From: Alphaproteobacteria bacterium
GTDB taxonomy: Bacteria > Pseudomonadota > Alphaproteobacteria > Rs-D84
NCBI GenBank assembly: GCA_017642625.1
Contig: JAGCOQ010000044.1
Coordinates: forward strand, 1 to 22,671
Direction of reading: 5' to 3'
DNA length: 22,671 bases
Part shown: piece after piece, positions 14,978-21,715 of the stretch
Layout of the letters: every line of letters starts with the position of its first letter
How positions within the stretch are numbered: position 1 is the first letter of the stretch
Made by a program: the position numbers and the translations under genes
The notes under the pieces: generated by a model
Database searches by the model: none
What the model saw: the letters and a program-made list of their open reading frames with translations, nothing else
Told to the model about the DNA's origin: nothing

Positions 14978-15006
14978 AGAATAGCAATTGAAAAAAAATA
15001 TTGCAA
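14978..15006 (-). promoter_or_regulatory. Promoter of the pseudopilin operon
   Basis: On the minus strand TTGCAA (15001-15006) and TATTCT (14978-14983) are 17 bases apart, with a TGC extension before the -10. The start near 14971 leaves about 16 leader bases containing AGGAGGG. This fits the TTG start at 14955. Confidence 0.6.
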
Positions 15007-15081
15007 TCAGTTTTAAGATACACTAATATTGGGTATGTTTAGAGCGCGGACAATGGTAAAAATCCGCATTAATGTTTTCCT

Positions 15082-15089
15082 TGTATAAA
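15082..15089 (+). promoter_or_regulatory. Candidate -10 for the DUF4167 gene
   Basis: TG-TATAAA at 15082-15089 lies 10 bases before the ATG at 15100. A weak AGAAAGA sits between them. No good -35 is seen. The leader would be only a few bases long. Confidence 0.35.
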
Positions 15090-15099
15090 AAGAAAGAAC

Positions 15100-15396
15100 A
15101 TGCAAAACAAAAAAAATCAAACGTCTAATGTTGGGCAAATGATTCAGCGCTGTCATAAATGGCGCCAGAAAAGAAAACAATATATTGACCAAGCACGTCA
15201 GACATCTGACGAAATCGAACGCGAACGCTTGTTGCAAGCGGCGGAACACTATGGTCGTATTGTAAACGCCGAACAAGAAAAGATTGATTCTTCACGTGGT
15301 GCAAACGAAAAAATCCCAGATGTTCCACCAGAATCTGTCGATTCTTCCGAAGACGAAGAAATTCCATTACCGGACTTTATTGAAAACCTTAAATAA
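15100..15396 (+). CDS. DUF4167 domain protein, 98 aa
   Basis: DUF4167 is a short helical domain found in alphaproteobacteria whose role is not established. The match lies in residues 12-60: a basic stretch (HKWRQKRKQYIDQARQ) followed by LLQAAEHYGRIVNAEQEK, which fits the family's typical AEN-YxQHAEHYxRxx pattern. The C-terminal third is acidic and proline-containing (VDSSEDEEIPLPDFIENL) and probably disordered. The protein is shorter than most relatives, which carry long disordered tails. It is divergent from the pseudopilin operon, and dnaX follows after 74 bases with its own promoter. It supports an alphaproteobacterial origin. Confidence 0.78.
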   Translation: MQNKKNQTSNVGQMIQRCHKWRQKRKQYIDQARQTSDEIERERLLQAAEHYGRIVNAEQEKIDSSRGANEKIPDVPPESVDSSEDEEIPLPDFIENLK

Positions 15397-15420
15397 TCGT
15401 TTTACGCGATATATTTGTTG

Positions 15421-15448
15421 TTGAAATTTGAATGCGGTTTGCTATGCT
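15421..15448 (+). promoter_or_regulatory. Promoter of dnaX
   Basis: TTGAAA (15421-15426) and TATGCT (15443-15448) are 16 bases apart, with TGC before the -10. The ATG codons at 15432 and 15444 fall within the promoter, which supports the start at 15471. Confidence 0.5.
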
Positions 15449-15470
15449 TTTCCCAAAAGGAAGTTTTAGC

Positions 15471-17000
15471 ATGGATACCAGTTATACAGTTTTAGCCCGA
15501 AAATACCGCAGTCAAGATTTTCAATCCCTTATTGGACAAGATGTTTTGGTAAAAACACTTACCACCGCAATAAATACGGGACGTATTGCGCATGCCTATA
15601 TTTTCACAGGTATTCGCGGCACAGGAAAGACCAGCACCGCGCGTATTTTGGCCAAGGCGTTAAACTGTCTTTCATCTGATCGTCCGACTGCGACACCATG
15701 CGGGGTTTGTGAAAACTGTCGCGCGATTGCCGCGGGGCAACACATTGATGTTTTGGAAATCGACGCGGCGTCCCATACCGGCGTTGATAATATGCGCGAA
15801 ATATTGGATGCGGTTCAATATCGTCCAACAAATGGTCGATACAAGGTTTATATTATCGACGAAGTTCACATGCTGTCGCAAAGCGCATTTAATGCGTTGC
15901 TTAAAACACTGGAAGAGCCTCCTGCACACGTCATCTTTATTTTGGCAACCACCGAAATTCGCAAGGTGCCTGTCACCATTTTGTCGCGTTGCCAACGTTT
16001 TGATTTGGTTCGTGTTCCGGTTGATATTTTAAAGAAGCACTTTGCATGGATTGCCGAACAAGAAAAAATCGAATTGTCTGATGGCGCAAATGAATTGTTG
16101 GCGCGTGCGGCGGATGGTTCTGTGCGTGATGGTCTGTCCCTGCTGGACCAAGCGATTGCACAAACCGGCGGTCATGTTGACGAAGCGTCTGTGTTAAATA
16201 TGTTAAAGCGTGCCGATCGCGGTGTCGTTATGGATGTTATGGAAACTGTTTTAAGTGGTGATACCGCAACCGCACTGGAAAAGATTGACACTATTTATAA
16301 CAACGGTGCCGATTTATCAATGTTGCTTACCGATATGATGGAATGGACCCATTGGGCAACGCGTATGCATCCGTCTGTTCGTATGGGTGATGTTGCCACT
16401 GCACCATATACCGCAGACCAGCGCACCAAGATTCGTGAAATTGATTCACATATTACGTTGAATACACTTTCCAGATTGTGGCAGGTTATGGTTGCATCTG
16501 TTCCTGAAATGCAGGCAACCGGGAACCCAAAACAATGTTTTGATATGTTGATTGTGCGCATGATGCATATTGCAGAAATGCCTTCGGTCGCAGAAATAAT
16601 CAAGAAGCAACCAACGGCACCGGCGGCACCCGCCACAAAACCCACAACAACCGCACCAAAAAATATAACCGTATCAACGGCGGCACAGTTAGCAAGTGAA
16701 TTGCAATCGGCCAAGGAAATATTGCTGTATTCATACTATACCAACAACATAGAAGTTTCTGATTTTTCAGACGGCAAAATTACATATTTCGACCGCGGCA
16801 CAGATACCGACTTTGAACACAAATTGTTGATGTGGTTAAACGATAAAACTGGACACACATGGACATTGGTTCGTGAAGAAAAATCTGAACATGTTCAAAC
16901 GGTGTCTGAACAAAAACGCGAAGAATTAAAATCAGATCCACTTATTGCGGACGCAATGAGTTTGTTTGAAGGTGCCGAAATCGTCGGTTCAACAAAATAA
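15471..17000 (+). CDS. dnaX: DNA polymerase III subunit gamma/tau
   Basis: This is the AAA+ motor of the sliding-clamp loader of the replicative polymerase. Visible motifs are Walker A GIRGTGKTS at 47-55, four zinc-binding cysteines (C66, C77, C80, C83), Walker B VYIIDEVH at 126-133 and the sensor SRC motif at 172-174. A Pro/Ala/Thr-rich linker (about 380-398) precedes a C-terminal part of about 110 residues, much shorter than E. coli tau (643 aa in total). The ATG at 15471 follows AGGAAG by 7 bases. At the linker end the heptamer A-AAA-AAT (16658-16664) sits in the frame needed for a -1 shift, which would stop at 16697 and give a 409-aa gamma-like form. The usual ybaB-recR neighbours are absent; a pilin gene follows instead. 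Confidence 0.95.
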   Translation: MDTSYTVLARKYRSQDFQSLIGQDVLVKTLTTAINTGRIAHAYIFTGIRGTGKTSTARILAKALNCLSSDRPTATPCGVCENCRAIAAGQHIDVLEIDAASHTGVDNMREILDAVQYRPTNGRYKVYIIDEVHMLSQSAFNALLKTLEEPPAHVIFILATTEIRKVPVTILSRCQRFDLVRVPVDILKKHFAWIAEQEKIELSDGANELLARAADGSVRDGLSLLDQAIAQTGGHVDEASVLNMLKRADRGVVMDVMETVLSGDTATALEKIDTIYNNGADLSMLLTDMMEWTHWATRMHPSVRMGDVATAPYTADQRTKIREIDSHITLNTLSRLWQVMVASVPEMQATGNPKQCFDMLIVRMMHIAEMPSVAEIIKKQPTAPAAPATKPTTTAPKNITVSTAAQLASELQSAKEILLYSYYTNNIEVSDFSDGKITYFDRGTDTDFEHKLLMWLNDKTGHTWTLVREEKSEHVQTVSEQKREELKSDPLIADAMSLFEGAEIVGSTK

Positions 17001-17019
17001 TAACTATACGGGGGGAAAC

Positions 17020-17478
17020 ATGAAGCAAGAATCTGGTCGTTCCTTGATAGAAATTATCGGGGTGTTGGCAATCGGCACAATTATTTCTGTGGCGGCTGTT
17101 AAAATGTATGGTCAAATCCGCGCAAGCCAAACACGCAGTTTGGTTTCCACTGAACTAGAACAGTTGGCAAAAAATGTAAAACTGCTTGCTGGGCCACGCA
17201 ATTCATACGCGGGCGTTTCCGTTGAATATTTAGTAAAGGCGGGCGCATTAAAATCTGACAAGGCACCGATTGGTGATGACGATTGGTCTGTGGCGCCCAG
17301 TTTTGATGAAAAATCTTTTTCCATTAATTTAACCGGATTGTCATCTGGGGAATGTGAATACTTTGCGGTGAAAAAGCAGGCATGGGCAACGACTGTTTTA
17401 ATCAACGGATACGAAGTGCGTGATACATCTGGTTGTTTTTCAACCAACACAAACCAAGTTTCATTCATAGTTGAATAA
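17020..17478 (+). CDS. Type IV-type pilin, 152 aa
   Basis: The 6-residue leader MKQESG is cut at G^RSLIE, with Glu at mature position 5, followed by the long hydrophobic helix IIGVLAIGTIISVAAVKMY. This is a classical prepilin N-terminus for assembly into a pilus or pseudopilus after cutting by a prepilin peptidase. The globular part has two cysteines (GECEYF and SGCFS) placed like the C-terminal disulfide loop of pilins. The size is that of a major pilin. The ATG at 17020 follows GGGGGG; a longer frame from 16966 would run inside dnaX. It lies 19 bases after dnaX and 2 bases before an OmpA-type lipoprotein gene. No assembly genes are nearby. It may supply the shaft that the PilV-like proteins cap; this is inferred. 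Confidence 0.82.
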   Translation: MKQESGRSLIEIIGVLAIGTIISVAAVKMYGQIRASQTRSLVSTELEQLAKNVKLLAGPRNSYAGVSVEYLVKAGALKSDKAPIGDDDWSVAPSFDEKSFSINLTGLSSGECEYFAVKKQAWATTVLINGYEVRDTSGCFSTNTNQVSFIVE

Positions 17479-17480
17479 AA

Positions 17481-18164
17481 TTGAAAAGATTTACATGCAT
17501 TTTTTCTGCGTTTCTTTGTGCCACATTGATTGGGTGCGCGACTTATCACAGTCCTGAACGCAGCACATGGCCAAACTATCTGCGAGGGGCAAGTTTTGGC
17601 GATATGACCGAAACATCACGCATTGCGAAAAAGCCGGTGTTTATGGGGGCGGGCGGACGACTGATTAGCCAGACCGTTGAACCAAGTGCAAAATCAGAAT
17701 ATGGCGACAAGATAACAAATGATAACGCGTTGGCGGTGGCATATATGTCCGAATTAGAATTCGCACTGTATGATGCATTACGCAAACCCGGCATTTCTGT
17801 CCAGCGTGCCGGCACAGATGTCGTTGTGATTTTGGTGCGCGACGCAATAATGGAATTAAACATTGCCGACATTTCCGCAGATGGCGCAGACACATTAAAA
17901 ACGATTTCAAAAATCTTAAAGAAATATGATGCAACATTTATAGAAATCGCCGGATACACCGATGCAATGCGCGATTCACGTGCGGCGGCGGCGTTGTCTG
18001 GCGATATGGCTTCACGCACCGCGGTATTTTTAGCCCAACACGGAATTATTCCCCAACGTCTGTTTGTGGTTGGACGTGGCGCGGCACGCCCCATTGCCGC
18101 CCAGGATGACATTGGTCGTCTTACCAATCGACGGGTCGAAATTCGCATTTCGCCGGTGCGCTAA
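17481..18164 (+). CDS. OmpA-family lipoprotein, 227 aa
   Basis: A lipoprotein signal ends in the lipobox L16-I-G-C19, so the protein is lipid-anchored, probably in the outer membrane. The C-terminal OmpA domain (about 110-225) has the peptidoglycan-contact signatures IEIAGYTD and NRRVEIRI, and should tie the outer membrane to the cell wall. The middle (LISQTVEPSAKSEYGDKITND) is not recognised. The start is a TTG at 17481 without a clear ribosome site, 2 bases after the pilin stop, so translation is probably coupled to that gene. The pairing with a pilin suggests an anchor or channel-support role for a surface fibre, but this is only suggested by position. No terminator follows. Confidence 0.85.
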   Translation: MKRFTCIFSAFLCATLIGCATYHSPERSTWPNYLRGASFGDMTETSRIAKKPVFMGAGGRLISQTVEPSAKSEYGDKITNDNALAVAYMSELEFALYDALRKPGISVQRAGTDVVVILVRDAIMELNIADISADGADTLKTISKILKKYDATFIEIAGYTDAMRDSRAAAALSGDMASRTAVFLAQHGIIPQRLFVVGRGAARPIAAQDDIGRLTNRRVEIRISPVR

Positions 18165-18238
18165 GACGGTCAATTTTCCCCTTTATTTTTATTTTTTTTA
18201 TTGCTATTGTAGGTCTGAACAAAAACAAAGGAAAGAAA

Positions 18239-18901
18239 ATGGTACAAACAAAAGAAAATTCAGCAACTAAAAAGTATGCAAAAACTGGTATCATTGCGGC
18301 TATTGTCGTGGTGGTTGCGATTCTGGGTATTTGGGCGGTTTCCGCGCTCAGTGGTCGTGGGACAGTATCTGTGGACAAAGCGATTGAAAACGTTTCCGCC
18401 GAGGCTGTGACCGGTGCCGATTTGCGTATGGCTGTTGTTCGTATGGATGCAATTCAATCTGGCGCACGCGTTTTGCAAGATTTGCGTAAACAACGTGAAT
18501 CTTTTGAAACAAGATTGCGTGATGAATTGACCGCAGAACAGAAAAAATTGGAAAAAGAAAAAGCCGAAATTGAAAAGTCCCAAGATGTCTTGTCGCGTGA
18601 TGCGTTGCAACGTCGTGTTGTCGACTATCAAAACCGCGTGACAAAATTGCAACGCGATTTGAATGAACGCGCACAAAGCATCGAAGCGTCTTTCCAAAAA
18701 GCATTGGCTGAAATCCAAACAAAACATTTGGACCCAGTTATCGAGGGTATCATTGCCAAAAAGAACTTGTCTTTGGTAATTGATGGCCGTTTCGCACGTA
18801 TGGGTGCCGGTGTTGAAAACTTGGATATCACAGACGAAGTTGTTTCTGCTTTGGATACCAAGGTGTCCAAAATCAAAATGGAAACACCAAAGGGTTTCTA
18901 A
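18239..18901 (+). CDS. skp: OmpH/Skp family periplasmic chaperone, membrane-anchored, 220 aa
   Basis: Skp holds unfolded outer-membrane proteins in the periplasm on their way to the BAM complex. Here residues 17-37 (GIIAAIVVVVAILGIWAVSAL) form a hydrophobic segment after a basic N-terminus and no clear cleavage site follows, so the chaperone is probably membrane-anchored. The central long coiled coil (about 75-160, rich in Lys, Glu and Gln: EQKKLEKEKAEIEKSQ) and the ending NLSLVIDGRFARMG ... ITDEVVSALD are typical of the family. The ATG at 18239 follows AAGGAA by 6 bases. lpxD and fabZ follow as in many Gram-negatives, but bamA is not upstream. A terminator separates it from lpxD. Confidence 0.85.
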   Translation: MVQTKENSATKKYAKTGIIAAIVVVVAILGIWAVSALSGRGTVSVDKAIENVSAEAVTGADLRMAVVRMDAIQSGARVLQDLRKQRESFETRLRDELTAEQKKLEKEKAEIEKSQDVLSRDALQRRVVDYQNRVTKLQRDLNERAQSIEASFQKALAEIQTKHLDPVIEGIIAKKNLSLVIDGRFARMGAGVENLDITDEVVSALDTKVSKIKMETPKGF

Positions 18902-18920
18902 TCCTATTGTAAAAAACAAG

Positions 18921-18944
18921 AAACGCCCCGATTGGGGCGTTTTT
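18921..18944 (+). terminator. Terminator after skp
   Basis: AAACGCCCC (18921-18929), loop gatt and GGGGCGTTT (18934-18942), then more T. It divides skp from lpxD, which are often co-transcribed elsewhere. Confidence 0.85.
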
Positions 18945-18985
18945 CATTTGTGTAATATTTTCTTTTATTTTGATAATTCATTGTC

Positions 18986-18991
18986 TATAAT
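18986..18991 (+). promoter_or_regulatory. -10 element directly before lpxD
   Basis: A perfect TATAAT at 18986-18991 is followed by 6 bases and the ATG at 18998. Transcription should begin at the start codon, giving a leaderless lpxD-fabZ mRNA. No strong -35 is seen. Confidence 0.6.
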
Positions 18992-18997
18992 CGGGTT

Positions 18998-20056
18998 ATG
19001 TTAAAAATAATTAAATCTTTATTTGCACCGGCCGCCACCAAGATGACCGCCGGACAGTTGGCCGAAAAATTCGGACTGGAATTGCGCGGTGATAAAAACA
19101 CGCTTGTGCGTGGTGTTGCACCGATCGCGGATGCACGGTCTGGGGAACTGGCGTTCTATTCAACCGAACAAAACAGTAATGCGTTCAAGATTTTGCCAAT
19201 ATCTGTATTGGAAAATACACGCGCATCGGTGATTTTGGTTCAACCTGAAATGGCGAAGCATGCGCCAAAGGGTCGCACATTGTTGATTACCGATACACCG
19301 CGTGGCTTTATTGTAAAGATATTGGGTGAAATATATCGTGAAAAACCGCGTTTCGGCATCAGCAACGATGCCCATGTTGAACGTGGTGTGTTTTTCCGTA
19401 AAAAAAGCACTGTTTATGTTGGACCATTTGCGGTGATTGAACGTGGCGCTGTGATTGAACCAGATGTCAAGATTTACCCAAATGCCTTTATCGGTCGCAA
19501 TGTGACAATTGGTCGTGGCACAATCGTTCATTCGGGTGCGCATATTGAAAACGCGACCATCGGTGCCGATTGCGTAATCAATGCAAATGCTACTATCGGC
19601 AAAAACGGTTTTGGTTATACCCGTCAAGAAGGGCACAATGTCTTTATTCCACACGTTGGTCGTGTTGTTTTGGGCGATCGCGTTTCTGTGGGATCTTGCA
19701 CCTGTATCGATCGTGGTGTTATGACCGACACACGCGTTGGTGATGGAACCAAGATTGATAACCTGTGCCAGATTGCACATGGTGTTGTGATTGGTTCTGA
19801 ATGTTTCTTGGCCGCTGGGGTTGGTTTGGCGGGCGGAACGGTTATTGGCGACCGCACATTGTTGGGCGGCCATGTCGGTATCGCTAACGGTATCCATATC
19901 GGTAATGATGTCGAGGTTGGCGCCCAGTCCGGCGTATTCCGCAACATACCGGACGGCGATCGTCAAATGGGCTTCCCTGCGGTATCGGGTATGGAGTTTT
20001 GGCGCCAATACGCATGGATTAAAAATAACTATAGAAAACCATCGGGGAAGAAATGA
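18998..20056 (+). CDS. lpxD: UDP-3-O-(3-hydroxyacyl)glucosamine N-acyltransferase
   Basis: LpxD adds the N-linked hydroxyacyl chain in the third step of lipid A synthesis, using acyl-ACP. Residues 16-105 match the N-terminal uridine-binding domain. From about 120 to 315 there are hexapeptide repeats of the left-handed beta-helix (IGRNVTIGRGTIV, IGDRTLLGGHVGIA). The family motif GFGYTRQEGHNVFIPHVGRV lies at 204-223, and H261 in DNLCQIAHGVVIG is the expected catalytic base (His239 in E. coli). The length of 352 aa is close to the usual 340. The ATG has no ribosome site and lies 6 bases behind a -10. It overlaps fabZ by four bases (ATGA). The cell therefore probably makes lipid A. Confidence 0.96.
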   Translation: MLKIIKSLFAPAATKMTAGQLAEKFGLELRGDKNTLVRGVAPIADARSGELAFYSTEQNSNAFKILPISVLENTRASVILVQPEMAKHAPKGRTLLITDTPRGFIVKILGEIYREKPRFGISNDAHVERGVFFRKKSTVYVGPFAVIERGAVIEPDVKIYPNAFIGRNVTIGRGTIVHSGAHIENATIGADCVINANATIGKNGFGYTRQEGHNVFIPHVGRVVLGDRVSVGSCTCIDRGVMTDTRVGDGTKIDNLCQIAHGVVIGSECFLAAGVGLAGGTVIGDRTLLGGHVGIANGIHIGNDVEVGAQSGVFRNIPDGDRQMGFPAVSGMEFWRQYAWIKNNYRKPSGKK

Positions 20057-20490
20057 TTGACGCACGCGGGATAGAGGCTGTAATTCCACACCGTGGCAAT
20101 ATGCGCATGGTGGACGAAATTCGCGAATACACACCGACCAGTGCGGTCGGTATCAAATACGTCCGCGATGATGAGTTTTGGTGTGCCGGTCATTTTCCGG
20201 ACAAACCAATTATGCCGGGGGTTTTGCAGATAGAGGCGTTGGCGCAAACTGCATGTTTTTTGGCGTTAAAGCATCTGCATTTAGATAACGGTAAAACTTT
20301 GGGCTATTTCACCACAATGGAACGGATTAAGTTTTCACACATGGTGATGCCGGGCGACACATTGGAATTGCATGTTGAATTGGTAATGACAAAGATGCGC
20401 CTGTATAAGTTCCATGGAATCGCGATGGTATCTGGCAAAAAAGTTGCCGAAGCCACATTTACCGCGGTTATGGACGACGGCCAAAAATAA
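20053..20490 (+). CDS. fabZ: 3-hydroxyacyl-ACP dehydratase
   Basis: FabZ removes water from 3-hydroxyacyl-ACP in fatty acid elongation and competes with LpxD and LpxA for that substrate. Its hot-dog fold motif GHFPDKPIMPGVLQIEALAQ spans 46-65, with H47 and E61 as the catalytic pair. The 145-aa length is typical. The start overlaps the stop of lpxD (ATGA), so translation is coupled. lpxA, the usual next gene, is missing and a tRNA follows instead. No terminator is seen between fabZ and the tRNA. Confidence 0.96.
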   Translation: MIDARGIEAVIPHRGNMRMVDEIREYTPTSAVGIKYVRDDEFWCAGHFPDKPIMPGVLQIEALAQTACFLALKHLHLDNGKTLGYFTTMERIKFSHMVMPGDTLELHVELVMTKMRLYKFHGIAMVSGKKVAEATFTAVMDDGQK

Positions 20491-20496
20491 AAAAAC

Positions 20497-20525
20497 TGGA
20501 CAGGTCGGAAAAAATGCTTTAAGAT
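20497..20525 (+). promoter_or_regulatory. Promoter of tRNA-Val
   Basis: TGGACA (20497-20502) and TAAGAT (20520-20525) are 17 bases apart, followed by a GC-rich stretch (gcccgcc) at the expected start region, as is common for stable RNA promoters. Confidence 0.55.
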
Positions 20526-20544
20526 TTGCCCGCCGAAACGATTT

Positions 20545-20621
20545 GGATGTTTAGCTCAGTTGGCTAGAGCATCTGCTTTACACGCAGAGGGTCAGGGGTT
20601 CGAGTCCCTTAACATCCACCA
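20545..20621 (+). tRNA. tRNA-Val (anticodon UAC)
   Basis: A complete cloverleaf of 77 bases with encoded CCA. The acceptor stem is GGATGTT/AACATCC, the D stem GCTC/GAGC, and the anticodon stem TCTGC/GCAGA with loop TTTACAC, giving anticodon TAC (20579-20581). The T arm is AGGGG-TTCGAGT-CCCTT, with discriminator A. It reads GUA and other valine codons. Its 3' end is duplicated downstream. Confidence 0.96.
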
Positions 20622-20768
20622 TGAATAAGAAAATGCACCGCAAGGTGTATTTTTTTATTCATCATTGGTGTGTTTGGACGAGAACCCCCAGGTTCGACAA
20701 TGAGTAAGCGAGAACAAGCAATGCGCAGTTCGAGTGCTAACGAATGCCGCACAGGCACCTGTGCCGAG
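20622..20768. other. Segment between the tRNA 3' end and its duplicate
   Basis: This 147-base segment holds the tRNA terminator and then a stretch with small hairpins: GAACC-ccca-GGTTC (20682-20695), TTCG...CGAA around 20729-20743 and GGCA-cctg-TGCC (20754-20765). There is no reading frame of note. It lies between 21-base direct repeats, as an integrated element would, but is too short to carry an integrase. It may be the remnant of a deleted island or a small mobile repeat that rebuilds the tRNA end. Confidence 0.5.
20623..20660 (+). terminator. Terminator after tRNA-Val
   Basis: ATGCACC-gcaa-GGTGTAT is followed by a run of T. The flanking GAATAA and TTATTC lengthen the stem. It begins just after the CCA end. 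Confidence 0.75.
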
Positions 20769-20789
20769 CGAGTCCCTTAACATCCACCA
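20769..20789 (+). repeat. Exact 21-base copy of the tRNA-Val 3' end (att-like)
   Basis: Bases 20769-20789 are identical to 20601-20621, from the T loop through the acceptor strand and CCA. The match stops sharply at both sides. The rest of the tRNA is not duplicated. This is the pattern left when an integrase inserts at a tRNA 3' end. Confidence 0.8.
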
Positions 20790-20960
20790 CCCGTCTTTGC
20801 TAGCGCAAAGCCGCGGTTATGCGGGTTAAGCGTGCAAAGCGGAGTGTCGCGGCGCAGCAAATGCGTTCAACAAAAGAAACTTCCACATCATATACATACT
20901 TATTCCTTGCTGTTAAGAACCAGCGAAGCCGGACGCGTTTTTTATTTTTTTTGTCCGCTA
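20790..20960. repeat. Repeat-rich intergenic segment
   Basis: It contains the hairpin CTTTGC-tagc-GCAAAG (20795-20810), then TGTCGCGGCG (20845-20854) and AGCGAAGCCGGACG (20922-20935) followed by a T-rich tract. The last two words also occur in the same order, 7 bases apart, at 2794-2803 and 2811-2824 (one base different). Here 67 bases separate them. Short frames across it show no coding character. Confidence 0.5.
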
Positions 20961-20988
20961 TTGACAAATGTGTATTTTGTGTTATATT
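20961..20988 (+). promoter_or_regulatory. Strong promoter of the 210-aa gene
   Basis: A perfect TTGACA (20961-20966) and TATATT (20983-20988) are 16 bases apart. The transcript would start near 20995, with ACGGAG in the leader. Confidence 0.75.
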
Positions 20989-21018
20989 CACAAAAAAACA
21001 AACCAAACGGAGATTGGT

Positions 21019-21651
21019 ATGACAACTTTTAACGAAACACTTCAAAAAACTGTTTCTGGTGCAAAAAAAGAGCGCAACAGAGGCTGGACCGTCACTTTTA
21101 AGGACGGAACTTGTCGTTTTATTCCACGCGATTTAAAAAAAGGCTTTTTAGCCATCAAACCAGGAAAAGTTATGATTTCTTGCGTTCAACGTTGCAAAGG
21201 ACCGGACGAAAACGGCATGTGCACTTGGCAACCAAGCGGACAACGCAAACCTTATATATCGAATGTTGTATGTAACAAGCAATTCGTTTATTTTGAAACA
21301 CCGCGGAAACACAACAGAGAACACCCCAAGATTGAAATTATGAAAAAGCACCGCGCGCGTCGTATCAAGAGTATCGAAGTAATTAAAGACCGTCGTGGTT
21401 TGCCCATTGAATTCATATTTGAATTTGAAACGGGCGAAAAGCAAACTGTGCAAAAGTCACAAATCTTGGGACATAACGCAGAAAACATTTGCCAAGCCCC
21501 AAGTGCATTTATCGGGTTCCAACTGATTCCATGCGAAGAAGAATGCGGACACAAAGGTGAAACCTGTGTTCATTGCAAAGGCATTCGCAAAGGAACACCA
21601 TGCGATTGGCAATTTTATTTCTGTCGTAAGTTTCCCGGTCGTCATAGATAA
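21019..21651 (+). CDS. Cys- and Lys/Arg-rich protein, 210 aa, unknown function
   Basis: I do not recognise this protein. It has no signal peptide or membrane helix. It is basic and carries about 14 cysteines, in two clusters: around residues 57-85 (SCVQRCKGPDENGMC ... VCN) and around 173-203 (PCEEECGHKGETCVHCKG ... PCDW ... FCRK). The C-x3-C, C-x2-C and His spacing suggests metal binding, possibly zinc. The middle (IKSIEVIKDRRGLPIEFIFEFETG) reads as beta strands. The ATG at 21019 follows ACGGAG by 6 bases; the frame is open further upstream but crosses the promoter. It has a strong promoter and its own terminator. Basic charge and metal-like clusters would fit nucleic-acid binding, but this is a guess. 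It sits just after the tRNA-tail duplication. Confidence 0.75.
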   Translation: MTTFNETLQKTVSGAKKERNRGWTVTFKDGTCRFIPRDLKKGFLAIKPGKVMISCVQRCKGPDENGMCTWQPSGQRKPYISNVVCNKQFVYFETPRKHNREHPKIEIMKKHRARRIKSIEVIKDRRGLPIEFIFEFETGEKQTVQKSQILGHNAENICQAPSAFIGFQLIPCEEECGHKGETCVHCKGIRKGTPCDWQFYFCRKFPGRHR

Positions 21652-21671
21652 GACCGTCGCAAAAAAGACAA

Positions 21672-21702
21672 AAAACACCGGCAAATACCGGTGTTTTCTT
21701 TT
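21672..21702 (+). terminator. Terminator after the 210-aa gene
   Basis: AAAACACCGG (21672-21681), loop caaata and CCGGTGTTTT (21688-21697), then a T-rich tail. Confidence 0.88.
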
Positions 21703-21715
21703 TATATTTTTCATA

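Noticed and set aside
16966..17019. Longer N-terminus for the pilin, starting inside dnaX
   Set aside because: The ATG at 17020 has a GGGGGG ribosome site and gives a standard 6-residue prepilin leader. The extension would bury the leader behind 18 polar residues.
18260..18919. 219-codon open frame on the minus strand opposite skp
   Set aside because: It lies fully antisense to a clear Skp gene, gives a composition rich in Cys, Phe, His and Asn without known motifs, and has no ribosome site. It arises from codon bias of the real gene.
19160..20134. 324-codon open frame on the minus strand opposite lpxD
   Set aside because: The opposite strand encodes LpxD and FabZ with intact catalytic motifs. 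The antisense product is low-complexity in Asn, Thr and His and matches nothing.
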